From the NCBI GenBank assembly GCA_038030265.1, contig CM075942.1, forward strand, positions 17,256,029-17,320,028: DNA of 64,000 nt, given 5' to 3'. Below the pieces are notes generated by a model. That model did no database searches and had not been told where the DNA came from. It worked only from the letters and a program-made list of their open reading frames with translations. Positions 41,788 through 52,090 of this stretch are shown piece after piece. Origin of the DNA: Corythucha ciliata. Lineage: Eukaryota; Arthropoda; Insecta; Hemiptera; Tingidae. Numbering within the stretch: position 1 is the first letter of the stretch; each line of letters opens with the position of its first letter. A program made the position numbers and the translations under genes.

Positions 41788-42000
41788 CTCCTTAATTTTA
41801 GCTGCGAATGAGCAAATTTTCTCAACAGTAGCCCAAATTTAGCGTTTTTTAAAAATAAATTTTAGCTCTGGGACGCCTTAAGTAGCTTTTTTTTTTTTCT
41901 TCAATTTTTGGCCACAATTTAGAGTTTTTCTCCATTTTAGTGGTGGTGAGCGCTTTTTCCTAATTTTAGTCTTGATTTGGCAATTTAATTCATTCACAGC
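41788..42000 (+). repeat. R1 array, right part
   Basis: Sense units resume immediately after the foldback element, starting TTCTCCTTAATTTTAGCTGC. Confidence 0.7.
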
Positions 42001-42703
42001 CCTTAAAGTTCAAAAAAGGTCGAAGAAAAAAAATGTCAAAATTTAAGATTGAACGGAATCACGTTACGCTGAGAACCCCCTTCCCCACCTCTTAATAACT
42101 GCGAGACTGTGCTAATTCGATCTCCCAAAAAGAACCCTTTGAACTGAGCAATCCAATTATTATAGTCTATATACAGTAAGTTATACTCCAGACCCTCAAT
42201 ACACGTTAAAAAGACCTGGGAACGACTGCGACCTACGCACCCCCCACCAAATTTCAAGTTTCTCCCTTTTTTTATGAAGATTTTTGGTAACCTTCGGAGC
42301 ACTGTGCTAATTGCACGGTCACGGTGGTTGTGATTTGGATGAGGAGGAGTATAGTATAGGTCTTATGCGAGACTTCCTCATCCTCATAAAACGCAGAGCG
42401 TCTCTTAGAATGGTGGGGGCCGAGTAGGTAGTAACTTTTGGTGTCTGTGTGTGCGTATTTATTTGTTCTGCTCGGGTGGTAGGAGGACTCCCCGGTGAAA
42501 GATAATTAGCCGCCCCGGGAGAAGAGAAGTTATAAGCCTGAAAAGCTACCCCGAGCCAGGGCGGAGAATCTATGTGTGCGATGGTAGAGAATGGGATCGT
42601 TGGTTTTGGTGTGGAATGAATGAAGAGAGGAGAGGGGTGTCGTTCTTTTTTTTCTTTTTTTCAATACGTAAAAGAAGCCTTCAGCTTGTGAAAAAGAAAG
42701 AAG

Positions 42704-42728
42704 AAAAAAAAAAAAAAAAAAAAAAAAA
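42704..42728 (+). repeat. Poly-A run (25 A)
   Basis: Twenty-five consecutive A follow an A-rich lead-in. It may be a retroposed tail, but no source transcript is recognised upstream. Confidence 0.8.
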
Positions 42729-43678
42729 TGGGAAGCCGAAACTAGCGGCAAGCATTGTACTGAATGGTCCTATTATAAATAACTCTTTTTATTCGGGGCC
42801 CTAAGGGCCAGATTTTCAACTGATTACGCTTTTTTCTTGTTTTTAGTTCTCACGGAAAAAATGTTGACCACTTTATTTATTTATTTACCTTATTATAGCG
42901 TTCCTCAAAGTGAAGATGGAGGACTAGAATGTGGATAATGTGGCTGTGGAGGGGGGCGTCATTTCCTGAAATTAATTACGCCGACAAATTGCTCATTACG
43001 CGACACCCTCTACCCTGTTGGATGAGACATTCTTACGGGGATCTTTGTTGATGAATGGTTATCAAAAAGGTGGGATAAAGCTACAAATTTCCATAAGCCG
43101 ACCATTTTTTTAAGGGAGGGAAAGGATCAAGTTTAATACCCCGTAATTGCGTGTTCGTTTTGTACGCCTGACTAAATATTCATGGACAAAAAAAAAAAAG
43201 AATAAGAAAAAAAAAACACTCACTTCTTTCTTTTTGTTAATCAAAGCCCCCAAAAGGTGTTATTTTTTTAGTGAATGGGATGGTAGCGTGTAGCACAAAC
43301 AAGCCGCTTCACAAACCGTTCTGGTACGGAACCCGAGAAAACAATTATTGTTATGTATCCCCTCCCTCTTCACTTCTACCATATCACTGACCAAAAAAAT
43401 TGTAATTGTTCGTTGTTAGCCCAGTTTAGAAACCGTCGAAAAAAATGTTGCTAACTGTACAGAAAATGCTATAAAAATTCTACTAGAAACTACTAAAAAT
43501 TACAATGTTTCGTTCTCGGGAGGAATAATCTTTGATTTTGTGACTCGTCTTGACACAGGAAATAGGGCACAGAATTGACCCGCCAAGAGAAGAGAAAATT
43601 AAAAAAAAAGAAGTCCAAATTATACCCTAAAGGGAGTAACGTGGTATGATGATGGGGGGGAAAGGGGCAAAGGGAACT

Positions 43679-43713
43679 ATATAAAGGGATGAGTAGCCCT
43701 TAAACCGTTCAGT
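43679..43713 (+). promoter_or_regulatory. TATA box and TCAGT initiator
   Basis: TATATAAA at 43679-43686 is followed by TCAGT at 43709-43713, about 30 bp downstream, which is the arthropod-type initiator at the correct distance. The inferred 5' UTR of the following secreted-protein gene is about 34 nt and uninterrupted. Confidence 0.7.
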
Positions 43714-43744
43714 TTAGAACTAGAACACCATCGTTCCTTCAGTC

Positions 43745-46700
43745 ATGGCTGGATCTTGTAGCACAACTCTGGTTAGTATTAGCGTGTATGATAAAGTAAC
43801 TTTGGGCATTTAGGGCAGGGAGGGAGTGGAGGTGGCCTTTAAATGGCTGAGCCCAAAATTTATTCTACTGTGTTCCAAAAAATCGGCCAGTGAAACCAAT
43901 TGGTGTAATTGCTCAACTGTTTTGTTTTTTAATTAAATTAATTGAGACGGAGGGACCTAAAAACAAGTCAAATTTATGAAGAAATTACAAAAATTACTTC
44001 TCTAAAAACTCACTGTTTGATAAAAACACACTTTTTGTTGCAGTTGGTGGCCGCCCTTCTCGCATTCCTGGCCAACGCCGAAGGGTTCTTTCTATACTCC
44101 AACAACAAAAAAACGTGAGTGGAAGCTCTTCTTGTCGTATAATACCATTAAAAGGGTATAAATGAGAAACACACTTCAGTTTTACGCCCTGAGGGTGGTT
44201 TTCGTTCCAAAGATTCCATTGTTGTTTTTTTAATGAGCGGGTCTTCGTCGGATAGAACACTCATTGAAGGTATACCGGTATTTCCTGTTGTGATAGGGTG
44301 GTCTGGTGATGAGGGGGGGGGGTTGACTTTCGTCACCCGATTGGAAGAACTGCAGCTCTATCACCACTGTGATCAAAAGTATGAATTTACCAATACCAAA
44401 CTAGAAAGGGTCTGGGGATTTCCCTCCATCCACTGGTTGTAAATCGCTGTGGGAGCCGCGAAAATCGGTCGAAACCAGCATCGGCGGTTGTTCTAAGAAT
44501 ATCTGTGTTGGTCCAAGGGGAATATGAACCGCGCCGCGTCCGGTTCAAATCGTTTGTGGAAGATGATCCTAAAATTCGGGGAAGGGTGGGGGGTGCTAAC
44601 GATAGCCGCACAACCGAAAGGTCTGGAGTACGGACCAGATCAGGACGCTCTGAAGCCGAGAAAATCCCCCCAAAACCAACGTCAACACCCGCTGATTGGT
44701 CGAGGTGAGAGAGGGATAGTGACAGAGTGACTATACAGTGACGGGGTGGCTATAGGGCGTGGTCGAGGTACCACTCCAGGGTCATGAGTCAAGAGTTAGA
44801 CGCCATTGAGAAAACTGTACCAATATTTGGGAAGGTTCCCACATGAGCTGCCGGTTATGGGAAGGCCTGCAGTCTAGGGAAGCGCGTCAACCGTGCTTGG
44901 GCATGAAAAGCCTTGTCGCTGTAATCATTGAGTTCCAAAATATTGTGACTTTCTCCCTCAGAAACCCTTCCCCCACCTCCAAATCCAGAAGCACTCGCAC
45001 AATACTAAGCAGATAATAGACACTTAATAGCTATAGTGGTTCATCCCTAAAAACAGACTGTTCGCCACAGAAAGGGCCAGTATTCACCAATAAATTGTGC
45101 CACTTGGCATAGGACCTTTTTTAGGAATTTTATTCCTAAAAAAGGTCTCTAGAAACTGCTAATCGGAATTTTCTCAATTACCTATTAGCGATTCAATTAG
45201 AATTAACGCTTTTTCTCAATTTTGGCCAAGGTTTAGCGTTTTTCTTAATTTTAGCTGCAGATCAGCCTTGAATTAGCGATTGTTTCTAATTGAACCTGCG
45301 AATATGAGGGTTTTCTTAGTTTCAGCGGCGTATTCGGTGCTTTTTCTTGATTTTAGCTGCGAATTAGCGTTTTTTTTTTTAATTTTAGCCACCCAGGCCC
45401 CAACTCCCAGCCACGGTTGCCACCAGAAACCGTGGATAAATGTTGCTTCAACTCACTGGTCTAAAACTTCCTGGACTAAAACCTGGTGGTCCTAAAACTT
45501 CAAATCAATGCGCCCCACGAAATCATACTTTTTTTATCGTCGCGAAACACCAAAATTTTGACGTTTCATGTGGTTAGCCATGAATTAGGGGGGGGGGGAC
45601 CAAAGACATGCATTTTTTGTAAAAGTAATTCAAACAAGGCAAACGGATTATTTGGCTTCTCTCGTTCATCTCACTTTTTGATTAAAAAAAACAAAAACAC
45701 TGTTTCCCGCGGGACGGCTACGGGAAATTTCGGTTTTGGCCCGCATCCCGTCCCGCAAACTATTTCTAAGTCCCATGTCCCACGACCACGCACGAGGAGG
45801 CAAACGTGTTATCTTCAAGTGTGTTCTCCCACTCACCCCGACGTCCCGTTTACTGCAACACGCATGCGGTAGGATCCCGTTGGTGCGGCTCCATTCACTT
45901 CAATGTCCTTCTCATCCCGTCGATCGGTTCCCGACAAACGGGTCCCGTAAAAACGCACAGTGTGGCCCCAGCATGTGTTTTTACAGCAAGGGTCGGACGC
46001 TGACGCGCGTCGGCGTCTTTTTTCTTCTAGTGAGAGGGGCCTTAGGCGCTGCTTGCAGTGGTTAGGCGCTTCTTGAGGTGGGACATTTTGTGGTTAGCTG
46101 GTTTTTATGGTCAAACGTTTCTTATGGTTAGTCGTTTTTTGTGGTAAGGCGTTTTTTTCAGATAGGGTTGTTTTGTCTAGCGGTGTCGCGGCGCCCCGTT
46201 CACCAAATCACCACCATCATGACTATATCCGTGCCTTCCACAGGTCCACCAGAAGAACACTCCCACCCCAATGGTCATGGAGCCTTAAGGTGCGTTTACA
46301 CTGTAGTGTCGCGCTACATTTATGTAGCTACATAAATGTAAAGTGTCAGACACATCAAATCGCTTTGACCGTTTACACACAAATTTCCATACATTTGAGT
46401 CTCGAATAAGGGTGCGTTCATAGTGAAGCACCCTCACTGCGATGTGATCTTTGATACGTCGCTACTATCATCGATGATTTGAACCATATGGTTCCTCGAC
46501 CCCTTCCTGTCCGTTGCCTTTTTTTTTTCTTTTCAAAATCTTTTAAAGTCCACCTTCACACAATTTACGTAAGTCACGCACACCTGTCCCCTTCAAGCTT
46601 TAACCCTTATTATGAAAAAACAAAAAACAACGGGCAGGAGGGGGGTCGAGGAGCCATATGGTTCAAATCATCGATGATAGTAGCGAGGTATCGAAGATCA

Positions 46701-49061
46701 CATCGCAGTGAGGGTGCTTCACTATGAACAGTCCCATACAATTATTGATGTTTGTTCTTCATCGATGTTTCATTAGGGCACCGCTCATCGAGGTATCGCA
46801 GTGAAGGTGATTCACTATGAACGCACCCTAAGTGTGAGAGAGTTCCTGAATGATGAAAGAGAAATACAATTTTGTTCATCAGGTGTTTACACCAACTATT
46901 ATAATATGTAAGTGTCGACACAAATTTCCGGAAGTTGAAATAAGTGTCTCTACACAAATCGCTCGGTGTTTACACTTATCGAAATTCGTGTAATTGGCGG
47001 GAATTGGGGGCCAATTGAAATTGGCGGGATTTTGTGTAAGTGGAAAACGCCATAGTCCAAAAAACAGGACTACATGGAATTGAATTAGCTAATGTTGCAA
47101 ATGATGCAAAAATGTTGATTTTTCACCAGTTAGTGCCCCTTTTAGATCAGCCATTGGATACAAAGGAGGAGGCGAATTGGGCGACCGCCCCTCCCTCCGT
47201 AAGTTTCCAGCTTAGGGTTGACTGTTTCGGGTTTCAAGGTCGTTTTGTGTGAAACACGGTCATTTTCGTTGAATTCTCAGGTTTATGGTGGACAAAGTGT
47301 CCAGTTTTACAGTCAATAAGCCAGTTTAAATTATTTAACTAACAACTTATGGAGTTGTCTAGTTTCGAGGGGCAATATGGTTAAAGTTTGGTTGCCGCGT
47401 GTAAATTTGTCCGGCATTTTGCCTGACAAAAGGCGTAGGCAGCCTGGGCAGCCTACGCGGCCCCTCAATCATCGACATGGGCATTTGTTCGGTGATTAAC
47501 TGCAATTTATTATAATTTATAAATGTTTCACCTCCACCCCCTCCTCTCCTTTACAGAAGTACGGACCGTGTCATGCCGCCGCAGCCCCATTTCTACAGAG
47601 ATCCTCAACCCTTACAGTCGGCAATATCATCGCCCTGGATACCCACACAGCAACAGTACACATATGATTCATCGGACTCGTTGACGACCGTCGCACTGCC
47701 AGTCGCTGTACCGATTCAATCACAGGTAAAAAAAAAACACATTTTTTTTTGTCTTCTAAACGACACTCTAAACAAACCGACAAGCGTCCTGATAAAACTC
47801 ATTATCTTTTGGAAGTATAGGAGCTTCTTCAAACCCGTTCGCCCCTTCTCATGGAAAACCCATTAGTTTTTCGACAGGACTTTTTTGAAGATTTCGTTTA
47901 AAACAAAAAAATTATTTCCTCTTCGAAGACGTTAAGATGAAAAAAAAAAAAAAAAAAGAAACTTTTGACTTCTTTCACACCGAAAGAACAACGAGACTCG
48001 TCTTCACGCGTTCTAGTCTCCGTCTCTCATTACCATAATCAGGGGAGTGGCCTCTCTCTAAACAAACAACACGCTGGCCTCATCTAAATAGATGGACGCA
48101 TATAGTGGGAACGAAGGGCTCTATGCTCATAAAAAAAAATCTCGCCCTATTGTTGCATTCTTTATTTTTTCTCAGACGATGTATCGCTCTCAATTGTTTT
48201 TTTTTTTCGGGAAAAGGTAAGGGTCGGGCCGTCAATTGGGAATTGGGATTATTTTTGCAACGTTGCACGCGTGGACTAAAAAATTGTTGAATAAATATTG
48301 CCCCCTCCCAATCGCTACTTATCTTGACAGTTCTTCATTCTAATAGCGAGAACTGTGTTTGTTTTCTTTCCTTTCGATCACAGTAAGTTCACAGGGGTTA
48401 AGCTGCGGCACACCATGCTTTTTTTTTATTCCCACAATATCACGACAAACCAGAAACAGCTCCTCTTCCCCCGTCCACCAAAGCCCTTCTCCACTGTGTC
48501 ACCGGATTCGGTAGAGGAAAGTGCAATAAATTCGGGACCTTCTTCCTTCGCTTTCGATCTTGAACTTCCCTATTGTCCTCTCTTCGTGCTGCTCATCGCA
48601 ATGCGAAAGAGTTTTTCCCACTTATCGGATGCCTCTAACTACACACGGATCGCGTCCACGGCTTTATAAGCACACTTTCTCCACATTGATGGTGACCCTC
48701 TAAACCTCCTGCCCCCGCTTCTTCATATCGACTACCACTTGAAAAAGATTTTACATTTTGTTAATTATCCATTTTCCACAAAACACAATAAAAACGTTAC
48801 CTATTTTATTTACTTATTTTTTCGTTTTATATTTATATAAAGATGAGACCCATGCCGTCCTCGCTGAGAGGAATGGTACACAACGTACAGCTGGTTCCCT
48901 GCTTGTGTCCCGTGTCTAGGGACATGGAAAGGACATTCGCGGCTCCAAATATTCAACAAAATCAACAATCACCGTCGCAACAACAATCCATGCCGGCCAA
49001 TGTGCAGCAGCCGTCAACTGTGGAATTCAGCGCCTCACAGCAGACGCCATCGACCACTTAA
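43745..49061 (+). CDS. Secreted Gln/Pro/Ser-rich protein, 161 residues, family not recognised
   Basis: Four exons are read: 43745-43771, 44044-44114, 47557-47725 and 48843-49061, with phases 0, 2 and 0 at the junctions. Exon 1 gives MAGSCSTTL and exon 2 completes the signal peptide (LVAALLAFLANAEG), then FFLYSNNKK. Exon 3 is Pro/Gln/Ser-rich (PPQPHFYRDPQPLQS, TQQQYTYDSSDS). Exon 4 carries the cysteine-bearing core GMVHNVQLVPCLCPVSRDME and a Gln/Ser/Pro tail. The LVPCLCPV core with two closely spaced cysteines is the most conserved-looking part. The last acceptor (ATATAAAG) has a weak pyrimidine tract, so the exon 3 to 4 junction is the least certain. The TATA/Inr promoter and split signal peptide suggest an abundant extracellular product, perhaps cuticular. 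Intron 2 (3.4 kb) holds MITEs and repeats. Confidence 0.7.
44505..44708 (+). pseudogene. Possible retroelement ORF remnant
   Basis: An open frame in a GC-rich island inside an intron reads MLVQGEYEPRRVRFKSFVED and later TERSGVRTRSGRSEAEKIPP, ending in TGA at 44709. Basic RxxRxRSGR strings resemble the tails of retroelement polyproteins, but no catalytic domain is seen. The frame could be chance. Confidence 0.2.
45113..45146. repeat. Short perfect-type hairpin
   Basis: ACCTTTTTTAGGAAT and its reverse complement ATTCCTAAAAAAGGT stand four bases or fewer apart. This is a cruciform-capable palindrome in the intron of the secreted-protein gene. Confidence 0.75.
45155..45400 (+). repeat. R1 tract
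   Basis: About eight sense units, from TTTTCTCAATTACCTATTAG to TTTTTTTTAATTTTAGCC. Confidence 0.7.
45712..45757. repeat. Hairpin GCGGGACGG / CCGTCCCGC
   Basis: GCGGGACGGCTACGGG is followed about 15 bp later by CCCGCATCCCGTCCCGC. It sits in a GC-rich patch (45.7-46.0 kb) that looks like a decayed element. Confidence 0.55.
46040..46150 (-). repeat. Short R3 tract
   Basis: TTTTGTGGTTAG-type units, the reverse complement of R3. Confidence 0.55.
46410..46828. mobile_element. Harbinger-like MITE with TAA target duplication
   Basis: The ends are GGGTGCGTTCATAGTGAA (46410-46427) and TTCACTATGAACGCACCC (46811-46828), a perfect 18-bp inverted repeat. They are flanked by TAA on both sides (46407-46409 and 46829-46831). 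A GGG-rich terminus with a three-base TWA duplication is the known signature of PIF/Harbinger. Inside, the first about 93 bp recur inverted at about 46642-46733 (GATCATCGATGATAGTAGCG region), making an internal long hairpin. There is no coding capacity. Confidence 0.8.
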
Positions 49062-49109
49062 ATAGAGCATAGTCGTTTATTTTATATACTTTTTTACTAT
49101 TTATAGCAA

Positions 49110-49115
49110 AATAAA
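49110..49115 (+). terminator. AATAAA poly(A) signal
   Basis: The hexamer lies 48 bp after the stop of the 161-residue secreted-protein gene. Confidence 0.65.
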
Positions 49116-49154
49116 AGACTGATTATCGAATAATTAAAAACAATAAAAAAGGAC

Positions 49155-49300
49155 GTCCTGAATTAGCAATTTAAGCAATGAGTGAGCAATGTTTCACAAA
49201 TTTTTCCACGAATTAGCGCTTTTCCTGAATTTTAGCAATGAATTAGCTGTTTTCTTTCAGTTATACAATTTACGGGTTACAAGTTCCTTTAAAACAACGA
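49155..49300 (+). repeat. R1 tract directly after the secreted-protein gene
   Basis: Units from CCTGAATTAGCAATTTAAGC to TGAATTAGCTGTTTTC start within 50 bp of the poly(A) signal. Confidence 0.65.
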
Positions 49301-49304
49301 TTCT

Positions 49305-49545
49305 CAAGTCCAAATTTTGCTGATATGGCACTCACGGAACCCCGTTTTGTGGTTTTAGCTTATTTGAAAAACAAATTCTGCCTTCGATTCCTTAAAAAAA
49401 AAAATGCATGCCAGCAGATTTGGTGGTTTCATAAACCAAATTTCGCTGATCTGGCACAACGAAAACCAATTTCACATGGTTGACTCCCACGAAAAACCAT
49501 CTTTACGGAATTCAAACCCTCAAAATCAATGGTAATTGGCTCCAC
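49305..49545 (+). repeat. R4 tract
   Basis: About eight units of the type AAACCAATTTCGCTGATTTGGC. Confidence 0.6.
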
Positions 49546-49600
49546 TGGCGGACCTATATACACCTAGCTGTCGGGACCCAGGGCGGAAATCTCCAAGAGG
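49545..49600 (+). repeat. Dispersed CACTGGCGGACCTA segment
   Basis: Reads CACTGGCGGACCTATATACA, then a GGGACCCAGGGCGG core and GAAATCTCC, the same order as in the copy at 29741-29785. Confidence 0.5.
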
Positions 49601-49659
49601 CCCTCAAGTCTCTGTAAAAACAAGAAGTATAATTATCTTGTTAAACTACGGCCCTTTCC

Positions 49660-49960
49660 TTATTTTAGCTACAAGTTACCGCTATTTCCACGCCCAATCC
49701 GCCAATTAGCGCTTTTGCCCAGCTCAAGCTGGGAATTTCTTGATTTTAGCCACAAATGAGTGATTTTTGCCAACTTTACCCGCAAATTTGCGCTTTTCTC
49801 AATTTCAGACGTGGATTAGTGGTTTCCTTAAGTGTTTTAATCAATAATATTCACAAAATAGCGGGTTCTGAATTTTCGCTACAAATTAGCATTTTTTGTT
49901 CACCATACGCTAGACATAAGGATCAGCTATTTTTATCAGTTCTGTAGCCGCGAATTAACG
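49660..49960 (+). repeat. R1 array (left of MITE copy 2)
   Basis: Sense units run up to TCTGTAGCCGCGAATTAACG, where MITE copy 2 begins, and resume after it. Confidence 0.7.
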
Positions 49961-49964
49961 GGGT

Positions 49965-50434
49965 TGAGGAAGTTTCACATTTTCCAAAAAAAAATTTTTT
50001 TCGATGGGGCATATCAATCCTTCCCCGTAAATAAATAAATAAAAATTGAAAACCCTTCAGAAATATTTTTTATTTATAAACAAAAGTTGGCATATTTGAA
50101 ATCCCGCCAAAACGAACATTTTCCGCAACGTAATATCCCATGTATTCTCTGTCCTTTTCATGCCTCCAAATAGCTGATCTGTTTATCCTCCATTATTTTA
50201 TTATTGGAGAGCTCTTGTAGAAAGTAAGGCAAAGAAACACAACAAACCGCTCTTCGACAGCTACGCAGGCGAATTTTTTTCGGAAGGCGCATATGACACA
50301 AACATGCTAGCGCTAGCTGGCGTGTTTGAAATGACCTAAAACTTCAAAAATCGCTTATTTATTAACTGTTGGATTATTTTACGAACGGATCACGGTTAAT
50401 TTATGAATAACTTCTGACCCATGAAACTTCCTCA
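49965..50434 (-). mobile_element. MITE copy 2 (inverted relative to copy 1)
   Basis: Starts TGAGGAAGTTTCA (49965-49977) and ends TGAAACTTCCTCA (50422-50434). Read on the minus strand it follows copy 1 at 6237-6738 from end to end, with scattered substitutions and small indels (470 versus 502 bp). It is inserted inside an R1 array. Confidence 0.85.
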
Positions 50435-50439
50435 TTGGC

Positions 50440-51540
50440 GCCTATTCTAAATTTTAGCCTCCAAGCTGCCTTCAAAACCCGCGAATTGGCCTTTTTTCAA
50501 ATTTTTGACGCAACTTGAAATTTCCATCAATTTTAGCCGCGAGTTAGTGATTTTCCTTAAGTTTAGCCGCGAATTTAGCGCTTTTAATTAATTTTAGCAG
50601 CGTTTCTAACTCGTGAATGAGCGAACATTGTCAATTTTAGCCAGGAATTAGCGAATATTCTCGATTTTAGTCACGAATTGGCGTTTTTCACAATTTAAGG
50701 TGCGAATTGGCGATTTGTTCCATTTTTAGCAGCGCATTATCACTTTTTCTCAAAGGCGGAAAATTAGCCTTTCTCTCATTTTTAACCAGAATAATAATAG
50801 CCGCTAATTTCGTTGTTTTTTTTCTCAAGTTTATAGCACCGCTATAACAATTTCGTTTTAGCCATGGATTAGCGCTTCCTCTCACTATTTCTGGTCGCGA
50901 ATCAGTGTTTTTTTGTTCTGTTTTTTTACTTATAGTCAAGAAGTTTCCGTTTTTCTCAATTTTAGCCACAAAGTTGCTTTCAGAAGGCACAAAGTCACGT
51001 ATTTAAATTAGACATTTTAACATACTTTATCCGCGTATTAATGGCTTTCCTCGTTTAAGTCACGAATTGGCGGTTTTCTCAATTTTTGTCACGAATTGGC
51101 GTTTTCCTAATTTTTATCTTCAAATTAGTAATTTTTCCAATTTTTAGCAGAATTTTTTCTCAAGTTGAGCTGAAAATTGAGCTGAAAATTAGCGTTTTTT
51201 TATTTACGATGCGCTAATTAGTGATTTTTTCAATATTAGCAGCGTTTTTTTTTACATATATTTAGTCTCGAACGGAAGTTACGCATTTGCGTTTTTTCAA
51301 TTTTGCGCCGCGCTTTATTATTGAATTTCCTTAATTATAGCCGTAGTTTAGCATTTTTTCTCAATTTCAGCGTTTTTATCTTCCGCATCAGTGATTTTTC
51401 TCCATTTCAGCCACGAATGGGCTTTTGCCTCAATTTTAGTTGCAGGTAGGCCATTTTTCAATTTTTAGCAGCAAATTATTACTTTTTCTCCATTTGAGCA
51501 GAAAATTAACGTTTTTCTTATTTTTAGACCCCATGATAGC
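50440..51540 (+). repeat. R1 array
   Basis: Sense units of TTTTCTCAATTTTAGCC / GAATTGGCG type continue from the MITE to the point where unique sequence with CGCTCTGCGGGGGCTCAA begins. Confidence 0.8.
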
Positions 51541-51940
51541 GCTCTGCGGGGGCTCAATTGAATACTCAGCCCCACTCTTTGCTGATATCACTTGCATCGT
51601 TATATTTTCCAGGTTGGATTGGAAGAGCCAAATCGCTGTCCAACCGTCCAACCTTTTTACCTAGTTATACCTGCATCCATGAATATGGAACCTGAAAATT
51701 CTCATTTTCCCGCACTTACAAGCTTTTCGGGGGCCCCGTCTGATATAGGGCCCGGGGTGGTCCACCCCCTTGACCCTTCCTCTGTGCGCTACTAATTGGC
51801 TCATTATAAGGTGCAATTTTTCGGGTCTGGCTCGTCTCAAAAACAAAATTTTGCAAGTTTTTAAGTTTAAGTTTATTCTTCGAATTACGACAACGCCATT
51901 TCTCTAGATTTACCCATAAAGAGACGGAGTCCCTCGCCTG

Positions 51941-52090
51941 ACTGGGCAGCCTACGAGGCCACAACATTTGTCGCTAAAATTTATATTTTTATATTATATT
52001 ATTTCTGTTTCCCCACCACCATCCCCACCCTTCTCTTCTTTACCGGCACGGACCGTGTCGCATGCACCCTCCTCCCGAGCCCCATTTAAC
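51941..52090 (+). pseudogene. Degenerate duplicate of intron 2 end and exon 3 of the 43745-49061 gene
   Basis: CTGGGCAGCCTACGAGGCC matches CTGGGCAGCCTACGCGGCC near 47445. The pyrimidine-rich tail then leads to TTACCGGCACGGACCGTGTC, matching TTACAGAAGTACGGACCGTG at the true acceptor. Similarity ends at GAGCCCCATTT. The acceptor AG has become CG and indels shift the frame, so the copy looks dead. It could also be a fragment of a diverged paralogue. Confidence 0.6.

Larger units (their letters stand above)
34476..43678. other. Gene desert filled with repeats
   Basis: No gene is supported. It contains long R1 arrays (35.0-36.6, 37.0-37.2, 39.9-40.7 and 41.8-42.0 kb), an R4 array (39.3-39.9 kb), a 1.1-kb foldback element (40695-41787), G runs near 38197 and 38399, an A run of 25 at 42704-42728, and AT-rich unique stretches at 37.2-39.3 and 42.0-43.7 kb. 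Confidence 0.6.

Noticed and set aside
44532..44560. GGTTCAAATC string resembling a tRNA B box
   Set aside because: No A box, acceptor stem or anticodon arm can be drawn around it.
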